From NCBI GenBank assembly GCA_001430745.1, contig KQ481997.1:556474-574210 (forward strand): 17,737 nucleotides of DNA, given 5' to 3'. The notes under the pieces are model-generated. The model saw only the letters and a program-made list of their open reading frames with translations. It did no database searches and was not told where the DNA came from. Numbering within the stretch: position 1 is the stretch's first letter; every line of letters begins with the position of its first letter. Of this stretch, positions 1-8,947 are shown piece after piece. The translations under genes and the position numbers were made by a program. The DNA comes from Auxenochlorella pyrenoidosa (Eukaryota > Chlorophyta > Trebouxiophyceae > Chlorellales > Chlorellaceae).

Positions 1-3000
1 GCCACCTGGGCTGCAGGCAGGCAGGTGCGCTCGGTGAGGGGCGCAGCGCAGGGGACCTGGGCACCGCTCCGGCCACCTGCTGCCGCTCAGCCCTGCCAGC
101 CTCTGAGCTGCAGGGCCCCGTCAGGGACCAGGCGCAAGCTCCACAGATGGGAGTCAAATGAAAGTCAGCCCAGTGCACGACGGAACCGAGCGCCCTGCGC
201 CCTGCCGAGACCCCCACCTGCCAGTTAGATGCAGGTGCAGTACACTGCCAGGCCCCCCACCTGCCAGGTAGATGCAGGTGCAGTACACTGCCAGCAGGTA
301 GTCGGAGCGGGGGCAGCCGATGTTGCAGGAGCGCATCATGACCACGGGGCGGGGCTGCGGGGTCGGGGGCAGGGATGGGGGCGGGGTTGGGGACGTGGGC
401 ACGTGGCGTTGGCGGCGTGGCAGAGCCGCAGAAGGTCGGGGGATGCCACAAAACAGTGTGCTCCTGCCTGCCTGTGTTCGCTTCGCGGACCCGGTGCGTC
501 CCCCGCACCCCTCCCAACGCTCCCCGCAGCACCCGTGCCCCTGCCATTCAAACCCTGCTCGCATGCACGCAGCAGTCGGCGCGAGAGCTGCCGACCTCAG
601 CGTGCTAGCAGCAGGGATTGGAAGGCAGAGGCAGGGTCGCTGTGGGCCGCACTGGCAGGGGTGCGCACGCTGCTGGCATTGGGAGCATACACGTGCTGGC
701 ACAGAGCACCTCGCTCAAGCAAAGTCCACCAGACATGGCAGCCTTCTTCCATGCCGCGGCGCCCATCACCTGCTGGCCGCTGGGTGCCTGGGCTGTGGGG
801 TAGGTGCTTATGAAGAAGCCAGAGGCCCTGGCCACGTCCTGCAGGGGGGTTTTACTTGAAATTTCAGTGAGGCATGCAAGCTGGGGGTGCATGAGAAGGG
901 AGCCAAACAAGCTGCAGCTGAGAGGGCCGGGAGATTTTGATGCCTGCAATGCAGAAACAGGTGGGGCGCAGCACTGCAGAGGACCTTTGCCCACATGAGG
1001 GGAAGTGCACAGGCAGGCAAGGTTGTGCAGCGGCTGGTGAGTGCTGCAGAGCATGCTGTGGCGGGCTGGCACGAGCCGTACGCCATCCAGGATCGACTGC
1101 CCCCAACACTGAATGTCAGCGGGAACCAGCAATCAAAGCTGCAGGCAGAGGCCGGGCCGTGCACCTGCATACGCAGGTCGCGCACCCACAATAGCCATCC
1201 TGGGCAGCAGGCGGGGCAAGGAGTACGGAAGATCACCCTTTCACCTGCATGCCTGGGTCGCGCACCAGCAGGCGCTGGAAGTAGGAGGCGCCCAGGGCGA
1301 TGGAGATGGGCGGGATGCCGTGGCCTGCAGAGCGGGCGGCGGCGGCAAAGTTGGGCTGTGGGCGTGTTTCGGCGCAAACTTTCGTGCGTGATTGGGGTTT
1401 GACATCCATGCGCTTGAATGCTTGTTGCGGCCAGGCACTGCCGAAGCAGCCACATGCCGTGTGGTCGGGGACGCATGCGCTGCTGCAAGCGCCCGTGCAA
1501 GGAAGAGGCGCGGGTGGCTGGCAGCTCGGCTCACGAGTGGCCAGCGGGATCAGGCAGTCTGTCTCATGCACCGGCACAAAGGCTTGCAGGTCTGCAGGGG
1601 GGGCGCATTCAATGTTTTTCCAAGTTCGTCATTTTGGTCAAGTTGACCGAAGCTGCTGGTCAGGCAGACATTGGCAGGCCTGACGGCTCTGGCAGCACTG
1701 CCAGAGGGTAGCACGGTCCCACCCAACCCAAAGGGCTGCACTCCCACACAGCAGGGCGGGGGCAGCAGGTGGCAGGCAGTGGGCAAACTGCCGGCACAAA
1801 GGGGCCTCCCTCCTCCTTAGCGCAAGCGGCTTCACGACCCACCCACCCACCTGGAATGGCGATGGCGCCGATGGCGGCGTTGGCCTCCCGAAGCTCAGCC
1901 GGGTCAAAGGGCGGCAAGGCAGCCGAGGCCGCTGCCGCGGCAGCCTCGGCGCGCGCGGCCCGCTCCCGCTCCCACACCCTCTGCTGCTGGGCCTGGGCGG
2001 CTGCTGCGCGGGAGATCAGGTGCCCGGGGTCCAAAGCGTGGCCTGCAGGGGAGAGCGAGGGCTGGGCGCGGCTGGGCTTGGGGGAGTGGAGGGGATCGCT
2101 GGGAGAGAAAAAGAAGGACAAAGACAGTCGCACACGCTGGCGCAGCTCAGCTCAGCACTCACTGAGCGTGGCACAGCCCAGCTGGGCACAGTGCACACCA
2201 TGCAGGGGGGCGCGCACTTGCCCACCAAGCGGAAAGCAAGTGGAGCAAGGACGGCTTGGCAGACCACTCACCCGCCACCATGCCGCCGGCCTGCAGCGAG
2301 AAGCCGTAGCCATCCAGGGTGCCGGGGGGCTGGACATGTAGATAGCCTGGGGGGCAGGTTCCGGGGGCATGGGGGCCAGGGGGGAGACATTTTGGGGGCC
2401 AGCAGAGGGAAGAGCTTTAACAGGTGAGCACAGACACCTTCAGCCGCCTGTGCACAGGCACGCTGTGCAGGTGGCTGAGTGGCAATGAAAAGAAGGTGGT
2501 GCAGCTCTCAGGACTGCCCGCCTCCCACACCACCTGCAGTGCCAGCGCTGTGGTTGCGCCCCTCGTGCGCCGCCCTGGAAGTCGCCTCGGCCAGCGCCGC
2601 CGCCGCCACAGGGTCCAAGCCGTCCAGGGAGGGGGCGTAGAGAAAGGAGCCGGCGGCGGCCACGGTCGGGGCGGCGTGCAGGGGCGCGGCAGCCGCGGCG
2701 GTGGGGGGCCCGTTCGCAAAGGGGTTCAGCCCCGAGGGGTAGGCGAAGGGGAAGGGGCTGTTGCCGGCGGAGGCCAGGCCAGCCGAGGCAAAGCCCTCTT
2801 CCAGGTCGTCGATGCTCTCGCTGCACTCCAGGCTGCCGCCTGCAGGCCGGGCGGGGCAGGGGGTGGGGGTGGAGGGGCAGGGGCAGGAGGGTTGGGCGGC
2901 TGCGAGGGGGGATTCAGGAAGGAAGCACTGGGGCATGGCCTCCCCGTGCCAAGGCGTGCTGTTACCGCGGCACTCCGCTGGAAGTTGGATGCACAAGCAG

Positions 3001-4220
3001 GGGCCAGGAGTCGCCAGCGCCAGGCTAGCGAAAACAGTAGGGGCAGTGTGGTACTGGCCGACCTTCTGCCCTGGGCAGAACCCTCGGCTCCCGCCCTGCA
3101 TGCTGCCCCTGGAGACGCCGGCTCGGCTGGCCTCGGCTCACCGAAGCTGTGCGTCTCCCAGGCCTCCTCCTGGCTGTCGCAGGAGGCAAAGGCGGATGAG
3201 GTGGCGCTGCCGCCAGAGGGCGGCGCAGCTGGCGGGCCCAAGGGATGGGCCACCGGCCTGCCAGCAGGGACGGCCACAGGCGCCGACGGGGCACGTGGGG
3301 GCATGCCCTGCGGCTGCACAGGAGGCAGCAGCGCTGCCAGGCCGGCAGGGGCAGGCTGCAGGGGCACCAGCAGCTCAGCAAGGGGCTGCCTGGGCGCTGC
3401 GCCCGCGGCGCATCCACTGCCCGCGCCGCCCCAGGCGGCGTGCGGGTGGCGCGGCGGCAGGCCAGCCCGGGTGCTTGCGCCGGCATGGGCGGCGCCAGCC
3501 ACGTGCAGGTGCTGATAGGGGCCTGGCTGGCACGGCTGCTGCTGGCGGCTGCAGGGCTTGGCGGGCAGCAGGTGGTAAGGGTCTGCCTCTGGTGGGTGCT
3601 GCCCCTGTAGCAGCTGGCCGCTGAGCATGGAAGCGTCAAGGCCTGCGATGCCAGCCGCCCCAGCACGGGCAATGCGGTCCTGCAGCGCCGGCACGGCAAA
3701 GCCTGTGCTGGCTGCAGGAGGGGCACTGGGGTCGACGCCAGTGCAGGGCAGCGGCAGCGCCGCCACCAGCGGCAGCGCCGGAGCAGCATGGCCGCCAGTG
3801 GCTGCGTGCGCCGCAAGGTCGCCAATGGAGCAGCACCTGCAGCCGAGGGAGAAATGAAACAAAGGCTCGATCAGAGGATGCAGAGACTGAGGGGGCTTCA
3901 TCTTGAGCAGGGGCGGCGGGCGGAACGGGCGTCACTTTGGCCTGCAGGTGAACTGAAGTGTGCACGCCGGCCTGCCTCCTCCGACCTCACCTTCTCTTGG
4001 AAGCGTGCAGGCCCCCGATCTCAGCAGGAAGGGGGCCCCGAGATCCCTGGCCGCTCAGCGGCCGGCTGCTCTTGTGCCGTGCCTGGCCCAGCCCTTGGGG
4101 CTGGCCTCCTGGCGCTGGGTGGCTTGCCACAGGAGGCTCCCCGGCCTTGGAGCCGCCCAGAGGGGCTGGCCATGGCTGAAAGTGCTCAAACTCAGGCTCT
4201 CGTGCCTGCCCTGCATTCAT
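1..4220 (-). CDS. Multi-exon gene of unknown function, 3' end outside window
   Basis: I do not recognise this protein. Exons on the minus strand that join in frame are 4220-3991, 3836-3142, 2839-2534, 2346-2272, 2042-1851 and 1324-1245 (526 codons). Likely further exons are 838-770, 354-261 and 10-1. All introns are GT-AG. Residues 1-430 are Pro/Ala/Gln-rich and look disordered, with one acidic patch after residue 309 (ECSESIDDLEEGF). Residues about 450-475 form a short charged, Ala-rich helix (WERERAARAE). From about residue 480 the sequence becomes well ordered (GIPPISIALGASYFQRLLVR, then SGFFISTYPTAQAPSGQQ, then CNIGC and a hydrophobic stretch YLLAVYCTCIYLA), which suggests a conserved C-terminal domain, perhaps with a membrane segment. 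The start ATG at 4220 was chosen because it opens a frame that splices cleanly with phase 2 into the next exon. The first six exons are fairly secure because every phase agrees; the last three are inference. Confidence 0.6.
211..294. repeat. 43-base tandem duplication over a splice donor
   Basis: Bases 211-251 and 254-294 are near-identical copies with a period of 43. On the minus strand each copy carries the end of the proposed exon 354-261 plus its GT donor. The upstream copy (254-294) reads TAC CTG GCA G before the donor, and the downstream copy has TAA in place of TAC. The duplicated donor would lie at 217-216. Confidence 0.85.
1162..1265 (-). repeat. Short imperfect direct repeat of an exon tail (1162-1185 and 1242-1265)
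   Basis: The 24 bases at 1242-1265 contain the end of exon 1324-1245 (coding VRDPGMQ, then the GT donor). They match 1162-1185 at 20 of 24 positions, offset by 80 bases, and the copy also places a GT right after a CAG. The stretch 1199-1165 has an acceptor and a donor and could be a 35-base exon, but its phase does not fit the next proposed exon, so I left it out of the gene model. Confidence 0.5.
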
Positions 4221-4800
4221 CTCTGCCCAGACAGGCGTGTGGCCAGGCTAGTAGAGGTTGTTGAGGGAGTAGGAGCGCTGGGGGCCCAGCCCTGCCCAGC
4301 CGAGTTGCAGGGGTTGCTGCCAGTTTTGATCTACGCCTGGCCAGGCGTCCCCTTTTCAGGTTTTGTAGAATGTGCCAGTGGATTGAAGGGTTTATTAAGA
4401 TTTGAGGACGCGGCCAGGGCGTACTCACCTGGCTTTCTTTCCAGCCCGTCATGGCGGCGTCACAGCTTTTTGGTCCCACCAAGGAACTTCATAAACATTC
4501 CTGACGAGCTTCCACCACGTCGTATATCAAGTACGATGTAATTTGGTGCAGGATGCGCTTGAGAGGCCTCCACCCGCATCAGCTTCGGAAAAAGTGCACC
4601 AAGGGCGGAGCGGCAGCACCGGAGGCAGAGGGTGTCTGCTCGCCTCCCCAGTTTGTGCTGCATCCAAGGGTCTGCCTGCTTCCCTAAGTCGGCACGGACC
4701 CCGGGGCCCAGCCATTCGCATGTGTTGTTTGAATGTAAACTCCTTTGAATACACTGGCGCCGCACGCTGACCCGGACTGCGGTTCTCGACACGCACGCAC

Positions 4801-4805
4801 TTACA
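4801..4805 (-). terminator. Candidate poly(A) signal TGTAA for the 5922-5308 gene
   Basis: The minus strand reads TGTAA here, the usual green-algal poly(A) signal, about 500 bases after the stop at 5308. I saw no nearer copy. Confidence 0.4.
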
Positions 4806-4973
4806 AGTCGGTGGCGGAACACGTTGCTTGTATAAGACAAGGCACAGAGATGAAGGCAGCGAGGAGTACAGAGGTACACTGCAGCAATGGTGCCGTATTT
4901 CTACCCAAAAAGAAGTCCAATTGAGACGAGCCAGGTTTGGAAGGGCAGGTGGGAGCGTGCAAGCAGGGCGTCA

Positions 4974-5080
4974 GGTCAGCAAGTGGAGTGACGGAGGGGG
5001 GTCAGCAAGTGGCCGAATGATTGGCAGTGGCCAAGACGTCAGCAGTGGCCAAGCAAACAGCAGGTAGCCATGAGGTCAGC
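4974..5080. repeat. Degenerate short direct repeats in a 3' untranslated region
   Basis: GGTCAGCAAGTGG occurs at 4974-4986 and 5000-5012 (spacing 26), GCAGTGGCCAAG at 5024-5035 and 5042-5053 (spacing 18), and a partial GGTCAGCAA follows near 5073. No coding frame explains them; they look like decayed tandem repeats. Confidence 0.6.
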
Positions 5081-5307
5081 AACCTTCTGAGAGATGCAGG
5101 CAGAAGAGATGGTTGGCAGCTTTGTAGTCAGCCGAAGGCAGCCAGGTAGTGCTACAAGAAAGTAACCCTGTTCAAAAACACAACCACATACCCAATGCAA
5201 TTGTATGTCGACACCATAAGAGAAAACGTGGGCCAACTGAAAACCATCAAGAGGCGAGATCTTGTACACAAACCCCTTCAAGGGGCCCCCGTGTCCCATA
5301 CCCGGTC

Positions 5308-5922
5308 TCAAACCCCCTTGCCAGCAACGATATCGGCCAGCCAGGCCTGGGCACCCTGCAGCACAGCCGGCTCGGCCTCGCCGCTCTCGTTGCTGCCGCC
5401 ATAGCTGCGGCCAGTGCCAGATGGCGGCCGCAGGGGCGCGAGCACCTCCTCCGGCACAGTTGGTGGCGGCGGCAAGGGCCGTGAGTGGCGCTGCGGCGCG
5501 CCTGGGGGCGACCAAGCATGCCCTGCCTGCTGCTGAAGCTGGGTGGGGCCTGGGCTGTGGCTTGGCTGCTGTGTGTCGTGTGCCGGCCCTGCTGCGGCGC
5601 TGCTGGCGGTGGAAGCAGCGGGGCCGTCTGCGAGGGGATCGGGCTGGCTCGCCACTTCCGATTCAGAGTGGAAGGCGCTGCTCAGCTCGTCCCCCATTTG
5701 GAACAAGGTGGGCTCGCAGCTGTTGGGCGTGCCTGCAGGGGATGGAAATGTGTGAAGCACAGGACTGGTAGCAGGGTGTTGTGCTGCCAGCGGCGGGAGC
5801 GGTGCCGGCAGCAGGGGTAGTGACGGGCAGGGCACCACACGCACTGCGAGGTTCCTGGAGGCCTTATGTTGCCCTCAGCAGTCACCTGGGCGCTGCCACA
5901 GCTCTCGAGCCAGGTACGCCAT
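5308..5922 (-). CDS. Small two-exon gene, 153-residue protein of unknown function
   Basis: Exon 1 is 5922-5886 (12 codons plus one base) and exon 2 is 5732-5308, ending in TGA. They are joined by a 153-base GT-AG intron with phase 1 and a Gly codon split G|GC. The ATG sits in a strong context (CCCATGGCG), and the sum of exons is exactly 154 codons. The protein starts MAYLARELWQRPG, has a moderately acidic segment (FQMGDELSSAFHSESEV, residues 23-39), a long Pro/Gln/Ser-rich disordered middle, and a short, ordered-looking tail ending AWLADIVAGKGV. No signal peptide or membrane segment is evident. I recognise no family. It sits tail-to-head with both neighbours on the same strand. A longer gene with extra upstream exons cannot be excluded. 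Confidence 0.55.
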
Positions 5923-6254
5923 GGGCTCACGTGGGCCCAGCCTCTCTTGGTGCGCAGCTCTCTCTCTGCCGCGTGAGTATTTACTGGCGAGGGGAGATGG
6001 AAGAGCAGGAGGGCCCACGAGGCTCAACTAGAGTATCGCCGCTGACAGCTGTGCTGCCACCTGCCGCCGCGCATTCCGCGCAAGCTGTCCCAGGCCGTTC
6101 CCTCGTGAAGCTAAGATATTACACTGGAAGAATCAAAGAGGGTACAGCGAGATGGGTTTGCAGCAACAGGGCAGGGCAGAAGCGCTGGTTGGGCGCGGTA
6201 GATTCACACCAGTGCACCCCGGCTGAGGGTGCAGTCGTCAACTGGCACCCGGAT
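5923..6254. other. Short intergenic region
   Basis: This holds the 3' untranslated region of the gene ending at 6255, with its TGTAA at 6119-6123, followed by under 200 bases for the promoter and leader of the gene starting at 5922. No coding exon is supported. Confidence 0.55.
6119..6123 (-). terminator. Candidate poly(A) signal TGTAA for the membrane-protein gene
   Basis: The minus strand reads TGTAAT 130-140 bases downstream of the stop at 6255, a plausible position for the green-algal poly(A) motif. Confidence 0.55.
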
Positions 6255-7834
6255 TCAGGCTGCAGCAGCGCCGCCCTTGTAGAAGAAGGAGAGCAGCCAC
6301 CTGCCCCAGGAGACAATGCGGGTGGCCTTGTCAATCCAGGCAAAGAAGGGCGCCAGGAAGTACCTGCATGAAAGGGGAGAGGGGGGCGGGCGGGGGGGCG
6401 GCAGCGGCAAGGCCAGGTAAGAGCAGTGCCCCATTGTAGCTAGGAAGGGCGCCGGCAAAGCCGGGCAGATCGTGGCCAACAGGCGCGTGCAATATTCCAG
6501 GCAGGAACTCCTAACCAGGCAGGGCAGCCGGGCGCAGCAGTGCTGCAAGGCACGCGGAAAGTCTCTAAAGCTGCGCAGCTGGCGGCGCAGGCGGCGCCCT
6601 CACCACTTCACATACTTGGTGCCTGCACGCAGCGGGTCGAGGGCAGGGGAAGCAGGGCGGGAAGCAGGAGGTTGATCTGGGCATGCCAGCATGCGTGTCG
6701 GTGCGGCGAGGCAGCTGCAGGGCGTAGGCGCCACACCTGCAGACTGCGCCGAGCTGCAAAAGCTATGCACCAGGCTGCAGCACCAGACCCTGCCAACCCA
6801 CCCGCCCAGATGAGCAGCGGCGAGCTCCAGACCGCCAGGCGGAAGGCCAGGCGCGCCAGCGGCACCAGCAGGGTCCACAGCGCCTTGCCCAGCCCCAGCT
6901 GAGGGCAGAGGGGGCAGCCAGGCATCCATCTGTTAAAGGTTGAAGGGAGAATGGCTTTCACCAAGAGGCACCGCCTGGCTGCCCTGCCACCCCAACATGC
7001 TCCCAGCCCCGCTTCGTGGCAAACACGCAGGAGCAGCTGGCTGTCTGCGCAGAGCAGGTGGTGGCGCGGTCCAGCAGCTGGCAGCTGCGCTGAGGGTGCC
7101 TGCCCCTCTCCCCGCTGCCAGCGCCAGCAGCAGCAAGTTGGAGGTCAGCCGCCCAGCTGGCAGCTCTGTCAGCAGGCAACCTCCCCCTCCCCCCCCAACC
7201 CCTCGGTCCGACTCACCAGCAGCATGCCAATCGGTTGCAGGGGGGCTGGCAGGAAGCGTGTGCCGCCCTCCAGTGCGGCCTTGCTGGTTGGTGCGGAGGG
7301 CGGTGGGTTGGGGGCCTGGGCGGCGGCGACAGCTGCGGCGGCAGCTCCCTCTGGGGATGCTGGCGGCTGCGCCATCACTGGACCCCCGCTTGTGGCAGCA
7401 TCGCGCGGGGCCATGCCGTCAGCTGTGCGGATGGTCTGGCGCTTGAGCAGGCGGCTGCGGGGCGGCGGCGGCAGCGGCGGGCGGCGGTGCGACAAGGGCA
7501 GCTGGGGCGCCGGCTTCCTCGCGTGCCGGCTGCTGCCGAGGTTGCCAGGCAAGGGGCGTGCCAGCTTGGTGGCTGCGGATGAGTGCGCAAACAGCTTAAA
7601 GCCTCGGGTGCAGTGCAAAGCTGAGTGAGGAGTAGGGAGCGGGGAGTAGGGAGGAACACAAGATGCGTGCCGCAAAGCAAAAGAGGGAAGCAAGCACAGC
7701 GTGGCGCGCGGCTTCTCGACGGCTGCCTCCCTTTCCCCTGGAATCCAGTCATCCCAGCCAATGCCTGGCTTGCACGCCTGCAACAAAAACGCCGAATGTT
7801 GGAGGCCAGCGCAGACAAGACGTGTTGGGAGCAT
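6255..7834 (-). CDS. Small predicted membrane protein with a 19-base micro-exon; 5' end uncertain
   Basis: The last four exons join in frame: one ending at 7217 (CTG|GTGAGT), then 6898-6802, 6622-6604 and 6363-6255 (TGA). Intron phases 0, 1 and 2 all match across junctions. The C-terminal 80 residues are strongly hydrophobic and aromatic: LQPIGMLL, GKALWTLLVPLARLAF, WSSPLLIWAG, then TKYVKWYFLAPFFAWIDK and a tail WGRWLLSFFYKGGAAAA. This suggests one or two membrane helices with basic flanks. The exon before this is Pro/Ala/Ser-rich with Arg/Lys (SSRHARKPAPQLPLSHRRPP), which could be a chloroplast transit peptide or a disordered linker. The frame is open from 7918 to 7217. I used the ATG at 7834, but ATG 7414 or an upstream exon is equally possible. 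I recognise no family. Confidence 0.5.
6604..6622 (-). other. Micro-exon of 19 bases
   Basis: The exon supplies only the residues TKYVK plus two split codons (Gly before, Trp after). It has CAG before it and GT(GAGG) after it, and joins phase 1 on its 5' side to phase 2 on its 3' side. Dropping it would shift the frame of the last exon, which otherwise continues a hydrophobic segment smoothly. Confidence 0.6.
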
Positions 7835-8947
7835 ACCAATGGCAAGGCAGCGTGCACATGCAGGAGAAGGTGAGCCAGGCCAGCCCCAGGGACCCTCGAT
7901 ACTTAGCTGCCTGTGCACCCGAAGGCTGGCAAACCCCCAAGGCCAACAACCTGATCAGTGCTGGCGGCAGCTGATGACAGCTCAACCTCATTAACAGGCG
8001 CGTCATTTGATGCCCCTTCCTGGATGGTCGGGAAGCCGGCAACAAACAGAACCGCGGGTAGACAGTGGCTTCTGGGCAGCACAGGACGGGGTCGAGGCAG
8101 CCTAGTGCGGCATGCAGGAGCTCCGAGTGCAGGGCGCCAGGCTGATCCAGCAACTGTGGCATTTCGCCAAGGCAGCCTCTTGCTGCCCAGCTGCCAAAGC
8201 GTGTGCGAGGGAGAGCTCTCTGAGCTTGTTGGAGCGGTGGGGCGGGATTACATGAGCGTCTCTATGAGGACTTGGAAGGAGAAAAGGTAGAGCAGGGAGG
8301 GGGCGCAAGGACAGTGCAATCAAGTTGTGGGAAGGAGCAGGCAAAAAGTGTGGGGGGAAGCGCGGGTATCACATGCTTCCACAAGGCCATGGGCGCAGGA
8401 GGCGGGCACACTTGGGCTGCTGCATGGCCGAATGGTGCCCAGCCTGGGCTGCGCTAGCTGGCTATGGTGCGCATGCGCAAGAGTGGGGCATCGTGAGGGA
8501 TGGAAGCAATATGGGTTGCGGGCGCGATGGCGCCTGCCCGCCAGCAGCCAGGCGTGGACAACAGCTACAGGGGGGCTGGCGGGCGGCGGGCTGAGCGACA
8601 CGATTGCCGCAAGTACCCGACCGCTCTGGCAGGCAGGCAGCCGGAATGGTGCCGCAGATTTCAGTGCAAGATGGTACAGAGAGCTACAGGTGGGAGAGGG
8701 TGTCGGTTGGGGGTCTCGCGGGCTCTCGAGGAGGAGGGGGAGTTCAGGGGGCGCCCTGCTGACAGCGCAGTGCTGAGCTGCTGCGCCGCGCCGTGGTCAG
8801 GGCAGGTCCTGCTGCTCTGCTGGTGGTTGTCAGGGCCGAGAGGGGAGAAGTATCTGTCGCTGCCACTGCAAATGCCGGGCGCGCCGCTCAAGAGGGGAGG
8901 AGCTGCATGCAGGGAAGCGCCGCGCCGCGCTGAGCATGCTGTGCACG
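7835..8947. other. Intergenic or untranslated region, with possible unassigned exon
   Basis: The right part should be the 3' untranslated region of the HAD gene ending at 8948. The only TGTAA on the minus strand is at 8252-8248, about 700 bases after the stop. In the left part, a minus-strand frame between about 8035 and 7955 reads PTIQEGASNDAPVNEVELSS and is bordered by a possible acceptor (CATCCAG) and a weak donor (GTTGTT). This could be an upstream exon of the membrane-protein gene, but I found no convincing start for it. Confidence 0.4.
8248..8252 (-). terminator. Candidate poly(A) signal TGTAA for the HAD gene
   Basis: TGTAA on the minus strand, about 700 bases after the stop at 8948. 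It is distant, but I saw no nearer copy. Confidence 0.35.

Larger units (their letters stand above)
4221..5307. other. Intergenic: 3' region of the 5922-5308 gene and upstream region of the 4220 gene
   Basis: No coding exon is supported here on either strand. The right part should be the 3' untranslated region of the small gene ending at 5308, the left part the promoter and 5' leader of the gene starting at 4220. A T/A-rich patch around 4388-4404 reads TTAATAAA on the minus strand, about 170 bases before the ATG; it could be a promoter element but this is weak. A cluster of short repeats lies at 4974-5080. Confidence 0.6.

Noticed and set aside
229..859. Overlapping plus-strand open frames near the left edge
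   Set aside because: They are opposite to better-supported minus-strand exons and show no motif or splice structure.
1165..1199. Possible 35-base exon (GAT GGC TAT ...) in the 4220 gene
   Set aside because: It has acceptor and donor, but its length leaves phase 2, while the next plausible exon (838-770) starts at phase 0. It is recorded only as a repeat and pseudo-exon.
2424..3624. Long plus-strand open frames of 363 and 287 codons
   Set aside because: They are antisense to exons 3836-3142 and 2839-2534, whose phases match on the minus strand.
4733..4739. TGTAAA on the plus strand
   Set aside because: It matches the algal poly(A) motif, but no plus-strand gene lies upstream of it.
7720..7784. 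Segment GWDDWIPGE in the membrane-protein frame, resembling the W.(E/D)W(V/I)P motif of MRG-type chromodomains
   Set aside because: No other chromodomain residues are seen around it, and the gene ends in hydrophobic segments, which does not fit an MRG protein.
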